From Brevundimonas sp. Root1279 (GTDB lineage Bacteria; Pseudomonadota; Alphaproteobacteria; Caulobacterales; Caulobacteraceae), in the NCBI RefSeq assembly GCF_001425945.1, contig NZ_LMEB01000001.1, positions 1 through 64,000 on the forward strand: a stretch of 64,000 nucleotides of DNA, written 5' to 3'. The notes under the pieces are model-generated. The model had not been told where the DNA came from and ran no database searches. It saw nothing but the letters and a program-made list of their open reading frames with translations. Shown piece after piece: positions 29,435-38,441 of the stretch. A program made the position numbers and the translations under genes. Every line of letters starts with the position of its first letter. The first letter of the stretch is position 1.

Positions 29435-29836
29435 TCAGGCTCCGAGACCGGCCGGGAGCGGGGCGGAGCCCAGCGCCAGGCGCACGAGGAAGAAGACGCC
29501 GGCGACGGCCAGCGCAAGACAGAGGACGCCGATCAGGCCCAGGAGGGCGGTGCGGCTCGACGGCTTGTGGATGTAGTCGTCGACGACGACCTTCAGGCCC
29601 ATCCACATGTGCCAGATGCTGATCAGCAGGGTGATGGCGAGGACGACGGCGTTGACCGGCGAACGGAACCACTCGGTCGCGCCGGCGTAGCCCGAACCCG
29701 ACACGGTCCAGGCGCTCCAGAAGCCCCACAGGGCCAGCGGGATGAGAATGAGGGAGGTGGCGCGTTCGGCCTTCCACTCGCCGGCGCCGTGGCGCTCGGA
29801 CACCTTCACATTGCGGATGAAGCGGGCGTTGCTCAC
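29435..29836 (-). CDS. sdhD: Succinate dehydrogenase membrane anchor subunit
   Basis: A 133-residue membrane anchor with three helices (SLILIPLALWGFWSAW, AVVLAITLLISIWHMWMGL, LLGLIGVLCLALAVAGVFFL). The heme/quinone region shows HMWMGLKVVVDDYIH. The start is GTG at 29836 behind AAAGGTGG, overlapping the sdhC stop (GTGA), which suggests translational coupling. Confidence 0.92.
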   Translation of the reverse strand: MSNARFIRNVKVSERHGAGEWKAERATSLILIPLALWGFWSAWTVSGSGYAGATEWFRSPVNAVVLAITLLISIWHMWMGLKVVVDDYIHKPSSRTALLGLIGVLCLALAVAGVFFLVRLALGSAPLPAGLGA

Positions 29837-30306
29837 AGGACCACCTTTCCGCTCAGGAACAGGGCGGCCCAGAAGCCGACGGTGATGACGACGGCGGCGA
29901 CCATGCTGATCACCGTCAGCTGGTCGGCGGGCTTGATCGCCAGGCCTTCGCCGGCGTCCCAGACCAGGTGCCGGATGCCGGCGGTCAGGTGATAGGCGGC
30001 GGCCAGGGTGACGCCGAACCAGATCAGCAGGCCGAGCGGCGAGCCCATGCAGCCGGTGTAGGCGGCGTAAGCGTCCGGCCCACAGGCGGCGGCGACCATC
30101 CAGCCGACCACGAACAGCAGGCCGAAGGACAGGCCGATGGCCGCGCCACGGTTCAGGATCGAGCCCCACATGGTGACGTGGAAGCGCCAGATCTGCAGGT
30201 GAGGCGACAGGGGCCGGATGCGGCCATTGGGCTGACGCACGAAGCGACCGGTCTGATCGGTCGTCGGATCGTTGGAGGCGTCGCCCGGCGGAGGGGTGCT
30301 CGACAT
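29833..30306 (-). CDS. sdhC: Succinate dehydrogenase cytochrome b556 subunit
   Basis: A 157-residue membrane subunit that binds heme b and ubiquinone with sdhD. The family signature RPLSPHLQIWRF is near residue 31, and the heme-ligand histidine is in YHLTAGIRHLVWD. Three transmembrane helices follow. It is the first gene of the sdhCDAB operon. The ATG at 30306 lacks a clear ribosome site. Confidence 0.93.
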   Translation of the reverse strand: MSSTPPPGDASNDPTTDQTGRFVRQPNGRIRPLSPHLQIWRFHVTMWGSILNRGAAIGLSFGLLFVVGWMVAAACGPDAYAAYTGCMGSPLGLLIWFGVTLAAAYHLTAGIRHLVWDAGEGLAIKPADQLTVISMVAAVVITVGFWAALFLSGKVVL

Positions 30307-30485
30307 ATGCGAATGGTTCTCAAAAACCGAGCGAAATCAGTCGCCCGAAATCGGTGATCAGGCTTTAGTCAGCGGGGGGGCGGGGGTCAACGAAGCGCGG
30401 ACCGATACCGCCACGCCGATCACGAATTCGCGGGTCGCCCGTTCGCCGCTTTGCCAGAACCGCGTGATCGCGGCAGAGTGCGCCC

Positions 30486-31040
30486 ATGTCGGGGTACATC
30501 GTGGCCATATTGGCGGGCGTGCTGGTTCAGCAGGCCGCGCCCCATCCATCGACGCTGGAGACCTATTCGGCTCCGGCGATCCGGCCGTTCGAGCCGGCCT
30601 CGGACTTCGGCCAGGAAGTCGCCCAGGGCGATGCGGCGCCGAACCCGAACCGCGAGCCGCTGGCCGAGCCGGTGCGGGTCGACGCCTACGCCCGCTCCTA
30701 TGAGTACGCCCCGACCGACGCCGAGACGGCTTATGACCAGGGCGTGGCCTCGGCCGAGGTGCGCACCGACCAGACGGCCGGGCCGCTGGACGGGGCCTGG
30801 CGCATCGCCGACGGCGAGGGCCGGACCCTCTATGAGGTGGTGCTGTTGGACGCCGGGGGCGCGATCGCCGAGGGCGGCTGGCGTCGGACCAGCGCTGAGG
30901 GCGGGGCCACGGCCAGCGCCGGAACGCTGACGCTGGAGGGCGTGGGGACCATCACGCTGACGCCTTCGGGCAAGGGCTGGACCGGGCGGCTGACCGCCGA
31001 CGGCCGGACGACGGCGGTGACGCTCACCCGTCCCGACTGA
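30486..31040 (+). CDS. Hypothetical exported protein
   Basis: A 184-residue protein with a hydrophobic N-terminus (YIVAILAGVLVQQAA) that could be a signal peptide, an acidic middle part, and a C-terminal beta-rich domain from residue 98 (GPLDGAWRIADGEGRTLYEV...) that repeats Gly-Thr-Leu-type strands, like a lipocalin or META-type barrel fragment. No family is certain. It is divergent from sdhC, and its 3' end overlaps the convergent HIT gene by 17 bases. Confidence 0.65.
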   Translation: MSGYIVAILAGVLVQQAAPHPSTLETYSAPAIRPFEPASDFGQEVAQGDAAPNPNREPLAEPVRVDAYARSYEYAPTDAETAYDQGVASAEVRTDQTAGPLDGAWRIADGEGRTLYEVVLLDAGGAIAEGGWRRTSAEGGATASAGTLTLEGVGTITLTPSGKGWTGRLTADGRTTAVTLTRPD

Positions 31041-31452
31041 GCCGGATCCGCGACACCGCGGCCTGCAGGGCCGAAGCCCCGTAGGGAACCGCGCCGCCGC
31101 GCCCCCAGATCGGATCAGGCCACAGTTCGTCGTCGTGGCGACGGCCGACCACATGCACATGCAGCTGGGCCGTGACATTGCCGAGGGCCGCCACGTTGAG
31201 CTTTTGCACCGGTCGACCGGCGGCGACGGCCAGGGCGCGCACCGCCTCGCCGGCGCGCACGATCTCCTCCATCAGCTCGGCCCGTTCCGCGGGCGTCAGG
31301 TCCTCGATCTCATGGAGCCCCGGCCGGCGGGGAATGAGGATCAGCCACGGGAAGCGGGCGTCGTCCTGCAGTCGCACCTGGCACAGGGGCCAGTCGCAGA
31401 CCACGACGGAACCGGCGTCAAAGGCGAGATCGGCCTGGAAGGCTGCGTTCAT
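31024..31452 (-). CDS. HIT-family nucleotide hydrolase
   Basis: A 142-residue histidine-triad protein. The triad is QLHVHVVGR (HxHxH) near residue 97, and the substrate region LILIPRRPGLHEI is typical of the family. These proteins hydrolyse AMP- or ADP-linked substrates such as diadenosine polyphosphates. The ATG at 31452 was preferred over an upstream TTG. Confidence 0.9.
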   Translation of the reverse strand: MNAAFQADLAFDAGSVVVCDWPLCQVRLQDDARFPWLILIPRRPGLHEIEDLTPAERAELMEEIVRAGEAVRALAVAAGRPVQKLNVAALGNVTAQLHVHVVGRRHDDELWPDPIWGRGGAVPYGASALQAAVSRIRLSRDG

Positions 31453-31483
31453 GCCCAATGGGTTACGCGGTCAGGCTTAGGCG

Positions 31484-32377
31484 TCAACCTGTACCAAGGG
31501 CATAGACCACGCAGGCGCGGTCGCTGAGCTCGCGCAGCGGCGGCTGGAGGGCCAGGCGGGCGGCCTCGATCTGCGCCTCGGTGGGCGCCGCGCCGCCCGG
31601 CGGCGGGGGCGGCGGCGGCGGCGGCGGGGCCGGAGCGAAGGCGCGGGCGCCCGTCACCACGACATCGGTCGGCATCTCTTCGCCGCCGTAAGCGGGCCAG
31701 CCGGCCAGGACGTCGGTCTCGCAGGCGCGGCCGGAGGGGTCGATGACCTTGACCCCGCCCAGCGAGGCCCCTGCGTTGGAGGCGGCGGCGCGAGCGCGGT
31801 TGGCGGCGTCCTTGACCGCCTCACCCTGCAGCCAGGTGTTCAGCGCATTGTCCGGCTCGAGGTTGAACCAGACCTGGCCGATCGAGGTCGGCTGGGAGGC
31901 GACGACGGTGGCGTAGACCCGCTCGAGCAGGCGCACATCTCGGACGGTGACGGTGATGGTGGCGTCGGCCTGGTAGCGCTCGATCTGGTCGGCGCGGGCG
32001 TTCTCGCGGACGACGCCCTGTTCGTCCCGGTACTGGTCATAGAGCGGGCGGGTGGAGACGGTGGTCTCGACGCGGACGACCTCGGGGCCGTAGGCGGCCA
32101 GGGCCTGGCTGAGGGCGCGGACGCGCTCCGCGGCCTTGCGCGAGGCCTCCGCGGCGCTGCGTTCGACCGCCTGATAGGAGCCGCTGAAGCCGGCGCGGTT
32201 GGCCGGAACCTGGGTGCGGACGTGGCCGACCGAGGCGATGACCGGTTCGCGCATCCACCACGGCGCGGGGACGTAGCGCTCGCCGATGGTGGCGGGCGGA
32301 GTCTGGGCGAGGGCCGGCGCCGGCCAAAGCGCGGCGGGGGCGGCGGCGATCAGCAGCGAGGTGACGACGATACGCAT
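31484..32377 (-). CDS. SIMPL (DUF541) domain exported protein
   Basis: A 297-residue periplasmic protein with a signal peptide (MRIVVTSLLIAAAPAAL...ALAQ) and a SIMPL/DUF541 domain recognisable by ASRKAAERVRALSQAL, DATITVTVRDV and DAANRARAAASNAG. A poly-proline stretch and a C-terminal helix follow, with two cysteines that may pair. Family members are linked loosely to stress and outer-membrane roles, without a defined reaction. The ATG at 32377 follows AAGGAG at six bases. Confidence 0.83.
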   Translation of the reverse strand: MRIVVTSLLIAAAPAALWPAPALAQTPPATIGERYVPAPWWMREPVIASVGHVRTQVPANRAGFSGSYQAVERSAAEASRKAAERVRALSQALAAYGPEVVRVETTVSTRPLYDQYRDEQGVVRENARADQIERYQADATITVTVRDVRLLERVYATVVASQPTSIGQVWFNLEPDNALNTWLQGEAVKDAANRARAAASNAGASLGGVKVIDPSGRACETDVLAGWPAYGGEEMPTDVVVTGARAFAPAPPPPPPPPPPGGAAPTEAQIEAARLALQPPLRELSDRACVVYALGTG

Positions 32378-32451
32378 GGCGGGCTCCTTGTTCGCCTGCA
32401 CGCTGGCCGATCGCATGGACCGCGAGAAGCCTCCAGGGCCCAATCGTCAGG

Positions 32452-32488
32452 AGCCGTCAGCCCTATGAGCTCCATAAGTATTATCTAT
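32452..32488 (+). promoter_or_regulatory. OxyR-type binding site upstream of ahpC
   Basis: The 15-mer ATAAGTATTATCTAT at 32474-32488 matches nine of the ten fixed positions of the OxyR consensus ATAGnTnnnAnCTAT. The 15-mer 22 bases earlier (32452-32466) matches six, including CTAT, and the spacing is that of a tandem OxyR site. It lies about 120 bp before the ahpC start. A TTGACT at 32510-32515 could be a -35 element. Confidence 0.7.
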
Positions 32489-32606
32489 GGAGAAAAGCAG
32501 TTTCCAATCATTGACTTTGTGCACCGCAACGGCCATTTCGCGGCTGCGGCGCCGGACGACGGCGCTCCAAGCTTCCTTTTTCCAGAACTGCCAGGAGAAC
32601 AGCCAT

Positions 32607-33161
32607 ATGCTGGGCGTCGGTCAAAAACTGCCGGAATTCAAAATCATCGGCGTGAAGCCGGGCTTCAACAGCCACGAAGAAGGCGGCGTTTCGGCGTTCG
32701 AGGCCGTCACCAACGAGAGCTTCGAAGGCAAGTGGAAGGTGATCTTCTTCTACCCGAAGGACTTCACCTTCGTGTGCCCGACCGAGATCGCCGAATTCGC
32801 CAAGCTCGGTAAGGACTTCGCCGACCGCGACACCGTTGTCCTCGGCGGCTCGACCGACAACGAATTCGTCAAGCTGGCCTGGCGCCGTGACCACGCCGAC
32901 CTGAACGCCCTGCCGATCTGGCAGTTCGCCGACAACGGCGGCAAGTTCGCCCGCGACCTGGGCGTCCTGAACGAAGAAGAGGGCGTCGCCCTGCGCGCCA
33001 CCTTCGTGGTCGACCCGCACAACGTCGTGCAGCACGTCTACGTCACCAACCTGAACGTGGGCCGCGCCCCGGCCGACACCCTGCGCGTCGTCGACGCCCT
33101 GCAGACCGACGAGCTGTGCGCCTGCAACCGCCCGGTGGGCGGCGAGACGCTCGCTGCTTAA
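32607..33161 (+). CDS. ahpC: Alkyl hydroperoxide reductase / peroxiredoxin AhpC
   Basis: A 184-residue 2-Cys peroxiredoxin that reduces peroxides. The peroxidatic cysteine is in DFTFVCPTEI near residue 47. The C-terminal ALQTDELCACNRP has two cysteines in the Cys-x-Cys layout of mycobacterial AhpC, which is recycled by AhpD, and ahpD is indeed the next gene. The ATG at 32607 with AGGAG upstream was chosen over a start at 32487, since family similarity begins here. An OxyR-type site precedes it and palindrome 7 follows five bases after the stop. Confidence 0.95.
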   Translation: MLGVGQKLPEFKIIGVKPGFNSHEEGGVSAFEAVTNESFEGKWKVIFFYPKDFTFVCPTEIAEFAKLGKDFADRDTVVLGGSTDNEFVKLAWRRDHADLNALPIWQFADNGGKFARDLGVLNEEEGVALRATFVVDPHNVVQHVYVTNLNVGRAPADTLRVVDALQTDELCACNRPVGGETLAA

Positions 33162-33166
33162 GTTGA

Positions 33167-33251
33167 AGTGACGAGTGGCGAGTGACGAGTGGCGAGGTTC
33201 GCCGCGCGTTGCTCGCCACCACTCGCCACTAACCACTCGTCACTCGCCACT
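33167..33251. repeat. Heptad-palindrome element 7, between ahpC and ahpD
   Basis: The left arm (33167-33194) is AGTGACG and AGTGGCG twice each. The right arm (33224-33251) read in reverse complement is AGTGGCG, AGTGACG, AGTGGTT, AGTGGCG, then a degenerate fifth unit. The arms are less alike than in the other elements. It begins five bases after the ahpC stop and ends 13 bases before the ahpD ATG, so it lies within a two-gene operon. Confidence 0.85.
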
Positions 33252-33264
33252 GCGGAGCCTCCCC

Positions 33265-33798
33265 ATGTCCATCGACGCCCTGCGCGACCTCATTCCGGCC
33301 TACGCCAAGGACATCTCCCTGAACCTTGGCTCGCTGGCCTCGGAGACGGTGCTGAACGACCAGCAGAAGTGGGGCTGCTTCCTGGCCTCGGCTCACGCCA
33401 TCGGCGTCGGCCCGGTCGTGAAGGCGATCGAGGCCCAGGCCGCGACCATCCTGTCGCCCGAGGCGATGAACGCGGCCAAGTCGGCCGCCGCCATCATGGG
33501 CATGAACAACATCTACTACCGGTCGCTGCACCTGATGAAGAACCAGGAGTACACGACCATTCCGGCGCGCCTCCGCATGAACGTGATTGCCAATCCGGGG
33601 GTCGAGAAGATGGACTTCGAGCTGTGGTCGACCGCGGTCTCGGGCATCAACGGCTGCGGCGCCTGCCTGGACGCCCACGAGGGCGAGCTGCGCAAGCACG
33701 GCGTGCCCGCGACCCAGATCCAGGCCGCCCTGCGCATCGGCGCCGTCGTCCACGCCGCCAGCCGCATCGTGGCCTCGGAAACGGCGCTGGCGAACTGA
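33265..33798 (+). CDS. ahpD: Alkyl hydroperoxidase AhpD
   Basis: A 177-residue all-helical AhpD/carboxymuconolactone-decarboxylase-fold protein. The redox motif is GCGACLDAHE near residue 130 (CxxC with the downstream His), as in mycobacterial AhpD, which passes electrons to AhpC. The ATG at 33265 follows GGAG. Close linkage to an AhpC of the mycobacterial type supports the pairing. Confidence 0.93.
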   Translation: MSIDALRDLIPAYAKDISLNLGSLASETVLNDQQKWGCFLASAHAIGVGPVVKAIEAQAATILSPEAMNAAKSAAAIMGMNNIYYRSLHLMKNQEYTTIPARLRMNVIANPGVEKMDFELWSTAVSGINGCGACLDAHEGELRKHGVPATQIQAALRIGAVVHAASRIVASETALAN

Positions 33799-33840
33799 TC
33801 GACTGAGCATCGAGGGGCGGCCCGCTCGCCCCTCGCTCCT

Positions 33841-34923
33841 TCACGGCGCAGGCGTCGCCAAGACCGCGCGGCTACCCCAGCGGTAGCCCGGCTCGAACGG
33901 CGCGCCAGGGATCTCAAGGGGGTAGATCCCGCTCCCATAGGCGCAAGGGACGGTGGACCCGTTCTGATAGGCGGCCACGCGCAGGCGACCGGCCAAGTCA
34001 GCGGTCAGCCGCCCAGGCACGTCCGCCGCGTTCAGGACCGGTCCAAGGGTCTCGCCGACCAGGTCAAAGGTTCCCGCGTAGACGACCTCGCCCGGCGCCA
34101 CGTCGAAGGCCGCCGAGCCGAGGCAGTGGTTCACCCAGCCCGTCCCGCTGATCCGCCAGCGCCCCGCGGGGACTTCAAAGGCCTGCCAAGCGCCCTCTCG
34201 ATTGCCGCTGATGAAGAAAACGGCATTGCCGCCCGTTTCCGGCGTCCGGGCAAAGCTCATGTGTCGCCCCACCGCTCGCACGATGATGATGGCGTTCCCC
34301 GCCGCCGGCGCCCCGATCCGGTCGAGGGCTACGCCGCGCTTGCCGGTCAACGGAGCGCCCGCCGCCTCGTCGTAGGTGCGCAACTGGAGCGGAAAATTCT
34401 TCAGTCCGAACGACCGGACGCTGAGCTGATGTCGGCTGGGCGCGCGCGGCCGGGACGGGGTGTGATAACGCGCCGGATGGGCCGCCTGATTATCCCACTG
34501 CCTGGCCATAAGCCCGGGCGGCGTCGCCGCGCCGACCATGGGCGCGAAGCGGGTCGTGAACTCTTCGTCGGACAGTCGCGACAGCGCGCGACCCTCCTCC
34601 TCGGGCAGCTGGAACACGCGCCAACCCTTGGCGATCATGCAGTTCTCGGCCGCTGAGGCCCCGATGGCCTGAAGCACGCCGCCCCAGATCACTGCAAACG
34701 CCAGCCCCTGCGAGGGAGCCGAGCCGTTGGGCCGGATATTGGTGGCGACGAAGCAATCCCGATACGCCTCGTCGTGCTCGTCGAGACTCGCGCCGGGCCG
34801 GTTGTAGAAGGCGTAGCCCTGAACGGGTTCGCTGATCATTAGGCGCGTGTCCCGCGACTGGGCTGACGCATCAAACGCCGCGGCTGCGAGCATCAGCCCC
34901 AACAGGCCGGTCTTCCAGGTCAT
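33841..34923 (-). CDS. Hypothetical exported protein
   Basis: A 360-residue protein with a signal peptide (TWKTGLLGLMLAAAAFDASAQ) and two regions. The N-terminal part has cysteines at YRDCFVA and AAENCMIAKGW, resembling the RDxC...C...MxxKGW pattern of small exported alphaproteobacterial proteins. The C-terminal part is beta-rich, with SGTGWVNHCLGSAAFDVAPGE. The ATG at 34923 follows GGGGGAAG. The function is unknown and the neighbours do not help. Confidence 0.7.
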   Translation of the reverse strand: MTWKTGLLGLMLAAAAFDASAQSRDTRLMISEPVQGYAFYNRPGASLDEHDEAYRDCFVATNIRPNGSAPSQGLAFAVIWGGVLQAIGASAAENCMIAKGWRVFQLPEEEGRALSRLSDEEFTTRFAPMVGAATPPGLMARQWDNQAAHPARYHTPSRPRAPSRHQLSVRSFGLKNFPLQLRTYDEAAGAPLTGKRGVALDRIGAPAAGNAIIIVRAVGRHMSFARTPETGGNAVFFISGNREGAWQAFEVPAGRWRISGTGWVNHCLGSAAFDVAPGEVVYAGTFDLVGETLGPVLNAADVPGRLTADLAGRLRVAAYQNGSTVPCAYGSGIYPLEIPGAPFEPGYRWGSRAVLATPAP

Positions 34924-34997
34924 CCGACTTCCCCCTACCGGCGGTGACAAACGACGCTTCCGCCGCCGCCAAGCTTGACGTTATCGCTCGCCGTTGA

Positions 34998-35789
34998 CTA
35001 GCCCGGGCCGACCGGCGCGGCCCAGTCCGTCCCCTTCAGGGCGGCGGCGTAGGTGCGGCTGACCGGCGCCGCCGATCCGTCTGACAGGATCAGCTCCCCC
35101 CGGCCGGCCTTCCAGCTGGCCGTCTGGACGGCGGTGCGCGCCACCCACCAGGAGCGGTGCGTCTGGAAGCCGTCGGCGGCGCCCAGCGCCTCTAGAGCAT
35201 CGCCGAAGCGCATCAGGACCAGCTCCGATCCCGCCTCGGTGCGGATCCGCAGGTAGTGGTCCTCGGCCTCGACGGCGACGAGCCGGGCCCGGGCCAGCCG
35301 TGGGGCGAGCTTGGCCCGGATGGCCGGCGGGGCGACCTCCGGCGAGGGCTGTGCTTCGGCGCGCGGGCGCAGAGCCGAGCGGGTCAGCCAGGCCAGGCCG
35401 ACCACCGCGACATTGATCGTCAGCACGCTGGGCATGGTCAGAAGGACCCGCTCGAAGCCGAAGCTCTGGCCGAACAGGATGGCCGGGATCAGCGCCACCC
35501 AGAGCGAGATCGGCGGAGTCATGGCGACGATCTGGGCGAGGGCGAACAGGCGCGGGCGTCCGGGGACAAGCCGCGCCACCCAGGGCTCGATCAGGGCGCC
35601 GATGGCGCCCCCGCCGACCAGGGCGAACTGCCAGTAAAGATGACGCGGGAGGGTCGGGACCTCCTCGGTGTTGAAGGCCGCGATGGCCGCCAGGAAGGCG
35701 CCGAACAGCGACAAGCCGACCAGCTCGACCACGCCGGTGCGCCCCAGCTTCAGACGGGCCAGGCCGCGCTTCACGCCTTCGATCGTCAC
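34998..35789 (-). CDS. Membrane-bound LytTR transcription regulator
   Basis: A 263-residue protein with about four transmembrane helices in the first 150 residues and a C-terminal LytTR DNA-binding domain (VAVEAEDHYLRIRTEAG...RFGDALEAL...THRSWWVARTAV). Membrane-LytTR proteins regulate transcription, often next to a small membrane partner; the neighbouring DUF2306 gene could be such a partner but is divergent. I used the GTG at 35789, which has GGAG six bases upstream, rather than the GTG at 35843 without one. Confidence 0.85.
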   Translation of the reverse strand: MTIEGVKRGLARLKLGRTGVVELVGLSLFGAFLAAIAAFNTEEVPTLPRHLYWQFALVGGGAIGALIEPWVARLVPGRPRLFALAQIVAMTPPISLWVALIPAILFGQSFGFERVLLTMPSVLTINVAVVGLAWLTRSALRPRAEAQPSPEVAPPAIRAKLAPRLARARLVAVEAEDHYLRIRTEAGSELVLMRFGDALEALGAADGFQTHRSWWVARTAVQTASWKAGRGELILSDGSAAPVSRTYAAALKGTDWAAPVGPG

Positions 35790-35893
35790 GCCCCGCTCCG
35801 TTGGCGAAGCGGTCGAACCCGTTCGCGAAATCAAGGCTGACACGCCCGGCGCAACCGTTTCAAGCGGCAGTCCTGTTTCGAAGGAGCGGACGG

Positions 35894-36535
35894 ATGAAGC
35901 GAGCGGCGGCGACGATGGTGTTTGGCCTCATGGCCCTGATGTGTCTGGGCGTGGCGTTGTTCAGCGCCCGGTATCTGCTGCCGACCCCCATCATGGTCGA
36001 GGGAATGCGTTTTCATCTGGACGCGCGGCCTCTGGTCTTTCTGACCCATGTGGCGGGCGGGGTGACGGCGCTGGCGCTCGGGATCTTCCAGCCGGTCACC
36101 CGCCGCGGCCCGCGCCGCGTGTGGCACCGCTGGGCCGGGCGGGTCTATGTGCTCGCCTGCCTCGTTGGGGCGGTCGCGGGCCTGGGGCTGGCGCTGACCA
36201 GCACGGCGGGGCCGATGGCGCACTGGGGCTTCGGCCTGCTGGCGATCGCCTGGTTCACGACCACCGTCCTGGGCTGGCGCAAGGCGGTGGCCGGCGAGTT
36301 CGGCCAGCACCGCCGCTGGATGATCCGCAGCCTGTCGCTGACCTTTGCGGCCGTGACCCTGAGGATCATGCTGCCGCTGATCCCGCTGACCGGTCTGGAC
36401 TTCGTCGAGGGCTACCGGTGGGTCGCCTTCCTGTGCTGGGTCCCCAACCTGCTGGTCGCCGAGCTGTGGATTCGGTTGAGTGGCTGGCCGGAGGCGTCCC
36501 CGATGGCGCTTCAGACGTCGCCGCGCTCCAGGTAG
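35894..36535 (+). CDS. DUF2306 membrane protein
   Basis: A 213-residue protein with about six transmembrane helices. The features FLTHVAGGVTALALGIFQ, WHRWAGRVYV and HRRWMIRSLSLTFA match DUF2306, whose conserved histidines suggest heme or metal binding. Function unknown. The ATG at 35894 follows AAGGAG. It is divergent from the LytTR gene, and its last 25 bases overlap the convergent SRPBCC gene. Confidence 0.8.
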   Translation: MKRAAATMVFGLMALMCLGVALFSARYLLPTPIMVEGMRFHLDARPLVFLTHVAGGVTALALGIFQPVTRRGPRRVWHRWAGRVYVLACLVGAVAGLGLALTSTAGPMAHWGFGLLAIAWFTTTVLGWRKAVAGEFGQHRRWMIRSLSLTFAAVTLRIMLPLIPLTGLDFVEGYRWVAFLCWVPNLLVAELWIRLSGWPEASPMALQTSPRSR

Positions 36536-37035
36536 CGCAGCCAGCGCTGGAAGCCGGCGCCCATGACGCCGTCGACCCCGTCGGCCATGGCCCCGAGGCC
36601 CGGGCCTTCGACCACCATCTCCCAGGTCGGGGTCCAGCCGGCGTTGGCCGGCGGCCAGGTGACGGTCAGGACGGCCTTGGTCGCCTTGCCCTTGAGCGGT
36701 CCGAAGGGGGCGTCGAAGACGATGCGGTCGGGCGCGATCGAGACGACCCTGCCATGCTCGAACTGCGTGCCATCGGCCAGTTTCTCGCACCAGCAACCGC
36801 CGGGCGTCAGGTCGACGGTGATGTTGGCGGCGTCGCCGCTGTAGGTGTGGTCGCTGTCCCACCAGCGGCCGACGTCGACGAGGGCGCCGGGGATGTCGCT
36901 CGGATCGATCTCGGCGCCGACCTCATAGCGCAGGGTGAAGCTGTCGGCGGTGCGCGCGACGACCTCGGCGGCGGCGGTCGAGGCCGAAGCCAACACGGCC
37001 AGGGCGGCGAGCGCGCCCCACACGGATTTCATCAT
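36511..37035 (-). CDS. Exported SRPBCC-fold protein
   Basis: A 174-residue protein with a signal peptide (MKSVWGALAALAVLASASTAAAE) and a START/SRPBCC-like domain seen in GRWWDSDHTYSG, GGCWCEKLADG, and YLERGDV at the end. Such domains bind hydrophobic ligands; the role here is unknown. Tandem ATG codons at 37035 follow GGGAGGA at seven bases. Confidence 0.78.
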   Translation of the reverse strand: MMKSVWGALAALAVLASASTAAAEVVARTADSFTLRYEVGAEIDPSDIPGALVDVGRWWDSDHTYSGDAANITVDLTPGGCWCEKLADGTQFEHGRVVSIAPDRIVFDAPFGPLKGKATKAVLTVTWPPANAGWTPTWEMVVEGPGLGAMADGVDGVMGAGFQRWLRYLERGDV

Positions 37036-37084
37036 GGTCGATCCTCCCGCCGCCATCGGGCGACGGAAGCCGCCGCAGGTCAAG

Positions 37085-37453
<369 letters not shown>

Positions 37454-37458
37454 CGACG

Positions 37459-38319
37459 TCAGGCGGGCTGGAAGGTCAGGGGCGCGCCCCAGAACTGTCC
37501 GACCAGTTCGGACTGCGGGCCCGGCTTGCCGGAGGTCAGGAAGTCGCGCCGGCCGGAGCCGCCGAGCAGATACTCCGGGTGGCGCTGGAAATAGCGGTCC
37601 AGGGCGTCGGCGACGGCGCTGGGCTGGTGGATCACCGGCGTGCCCTCCGGCAGGGCGGCGGCGAACAGGTCGGCGACGATCTCATAGTGGGTGCAGCCCA
37701 GGATGGCCTTGTCCGGGTGGCGGCCGATGCGCCGGCGCAGGGCGTCGACATGCTCGTCGACCACCACCTTCAGCTCGTCGGTCGTGGCGCCGAGCTCGAT
37801 CAGGCCGGCCAGGCCGGGGCAGGCTTCGGAGAAGACGGCCAGGTCCTCGCGACGCTTGTCGATCTCGATCTCATAGACCCGGCTCATCGCCGTTGCGGCG
37901 GTGCAGAAGACGCCGGTGATCTCGATCGCCTCCTTCTTCTCGCCCTCCTCGCGGGCCCGCTCGGCCTCATAGGTCCAGGGCAGGCCGGTGGCCGCCTCAA
38001 TGGTCGGAACGATGATGCCCAGCACGTTGATCGGCCGGCCGTGGCGGGCGCGGGCCTCGGGCACCCAGGTCTGCTGCAGGCGACGCAGGGCGATGGCCGA
38101 AGCGGTGTTGCAGGCCAGGACGATGACATTGGCCCCGGCCTCGAACAGGCGTTCGCAGCCGGCGCGGGTCAGATCGACGATCTCCTCGCCGCCGCGGCCG
38201 CCGTAGGGGGCGTTGGCCTGGTCGGCCAGATAGACGAAGTCCCGCTCGGGGAACCGCCGAGTGAGTTCGCGGTGGACCGTCAGTCCGCCCACGCCGGAGT
38301 CGAAAACGCCAATCGCCAT
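37459..38319 (-). CDS. murI: Glutamate racemase
   Basis: A 286-residue enzyme that makes D-glutamate for peptidoglycan. The two catalytic cysteines are in VLACNTAS (near residue 72) and ILGCTHYE (near 208), with the N-terminal IGVFDSGVGGLTV and APYGGRG motifs. The ATG at 38319 starts at the conserved N-terminus. Confidence 0.96.
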   Translation of the reverse strand: MAIGVFDSGVGGLTVHRELTRRFPERDFVYLADQANAPYGGRGGEEIVDLTRAGCERLFEAGANVIVLACNTASAIALRRLQQTWVPEARARHGRPINVLGIIVPTIEAATGLPWTYEAERAREEGEKKEAIEITGVFCTAATAMSRVYEIEIDKRREDLAVFSEACPGLAGLIELGATTDELKVVVDEHVDALRRRIGRHPDKAILGCTHYEIVADLFAAALPEGTPVIHQPSAVADALDRYFQRHPEYLLGGSGRRDFLTSGKPGPQSELVGQFWGAPLTFQPA

Positions 38320-38441
38320 GGCGGCGTGTTAGCGGGGCGGCTCCTCGCCGTCCATGTCCAAGATTACGGGCCTGTCATGTGACAGCGGGGCCGTAGAGGG
38401 CCTAGGTATCGGGGAACGATCTGAACCCCCGGAGTTTGTCC

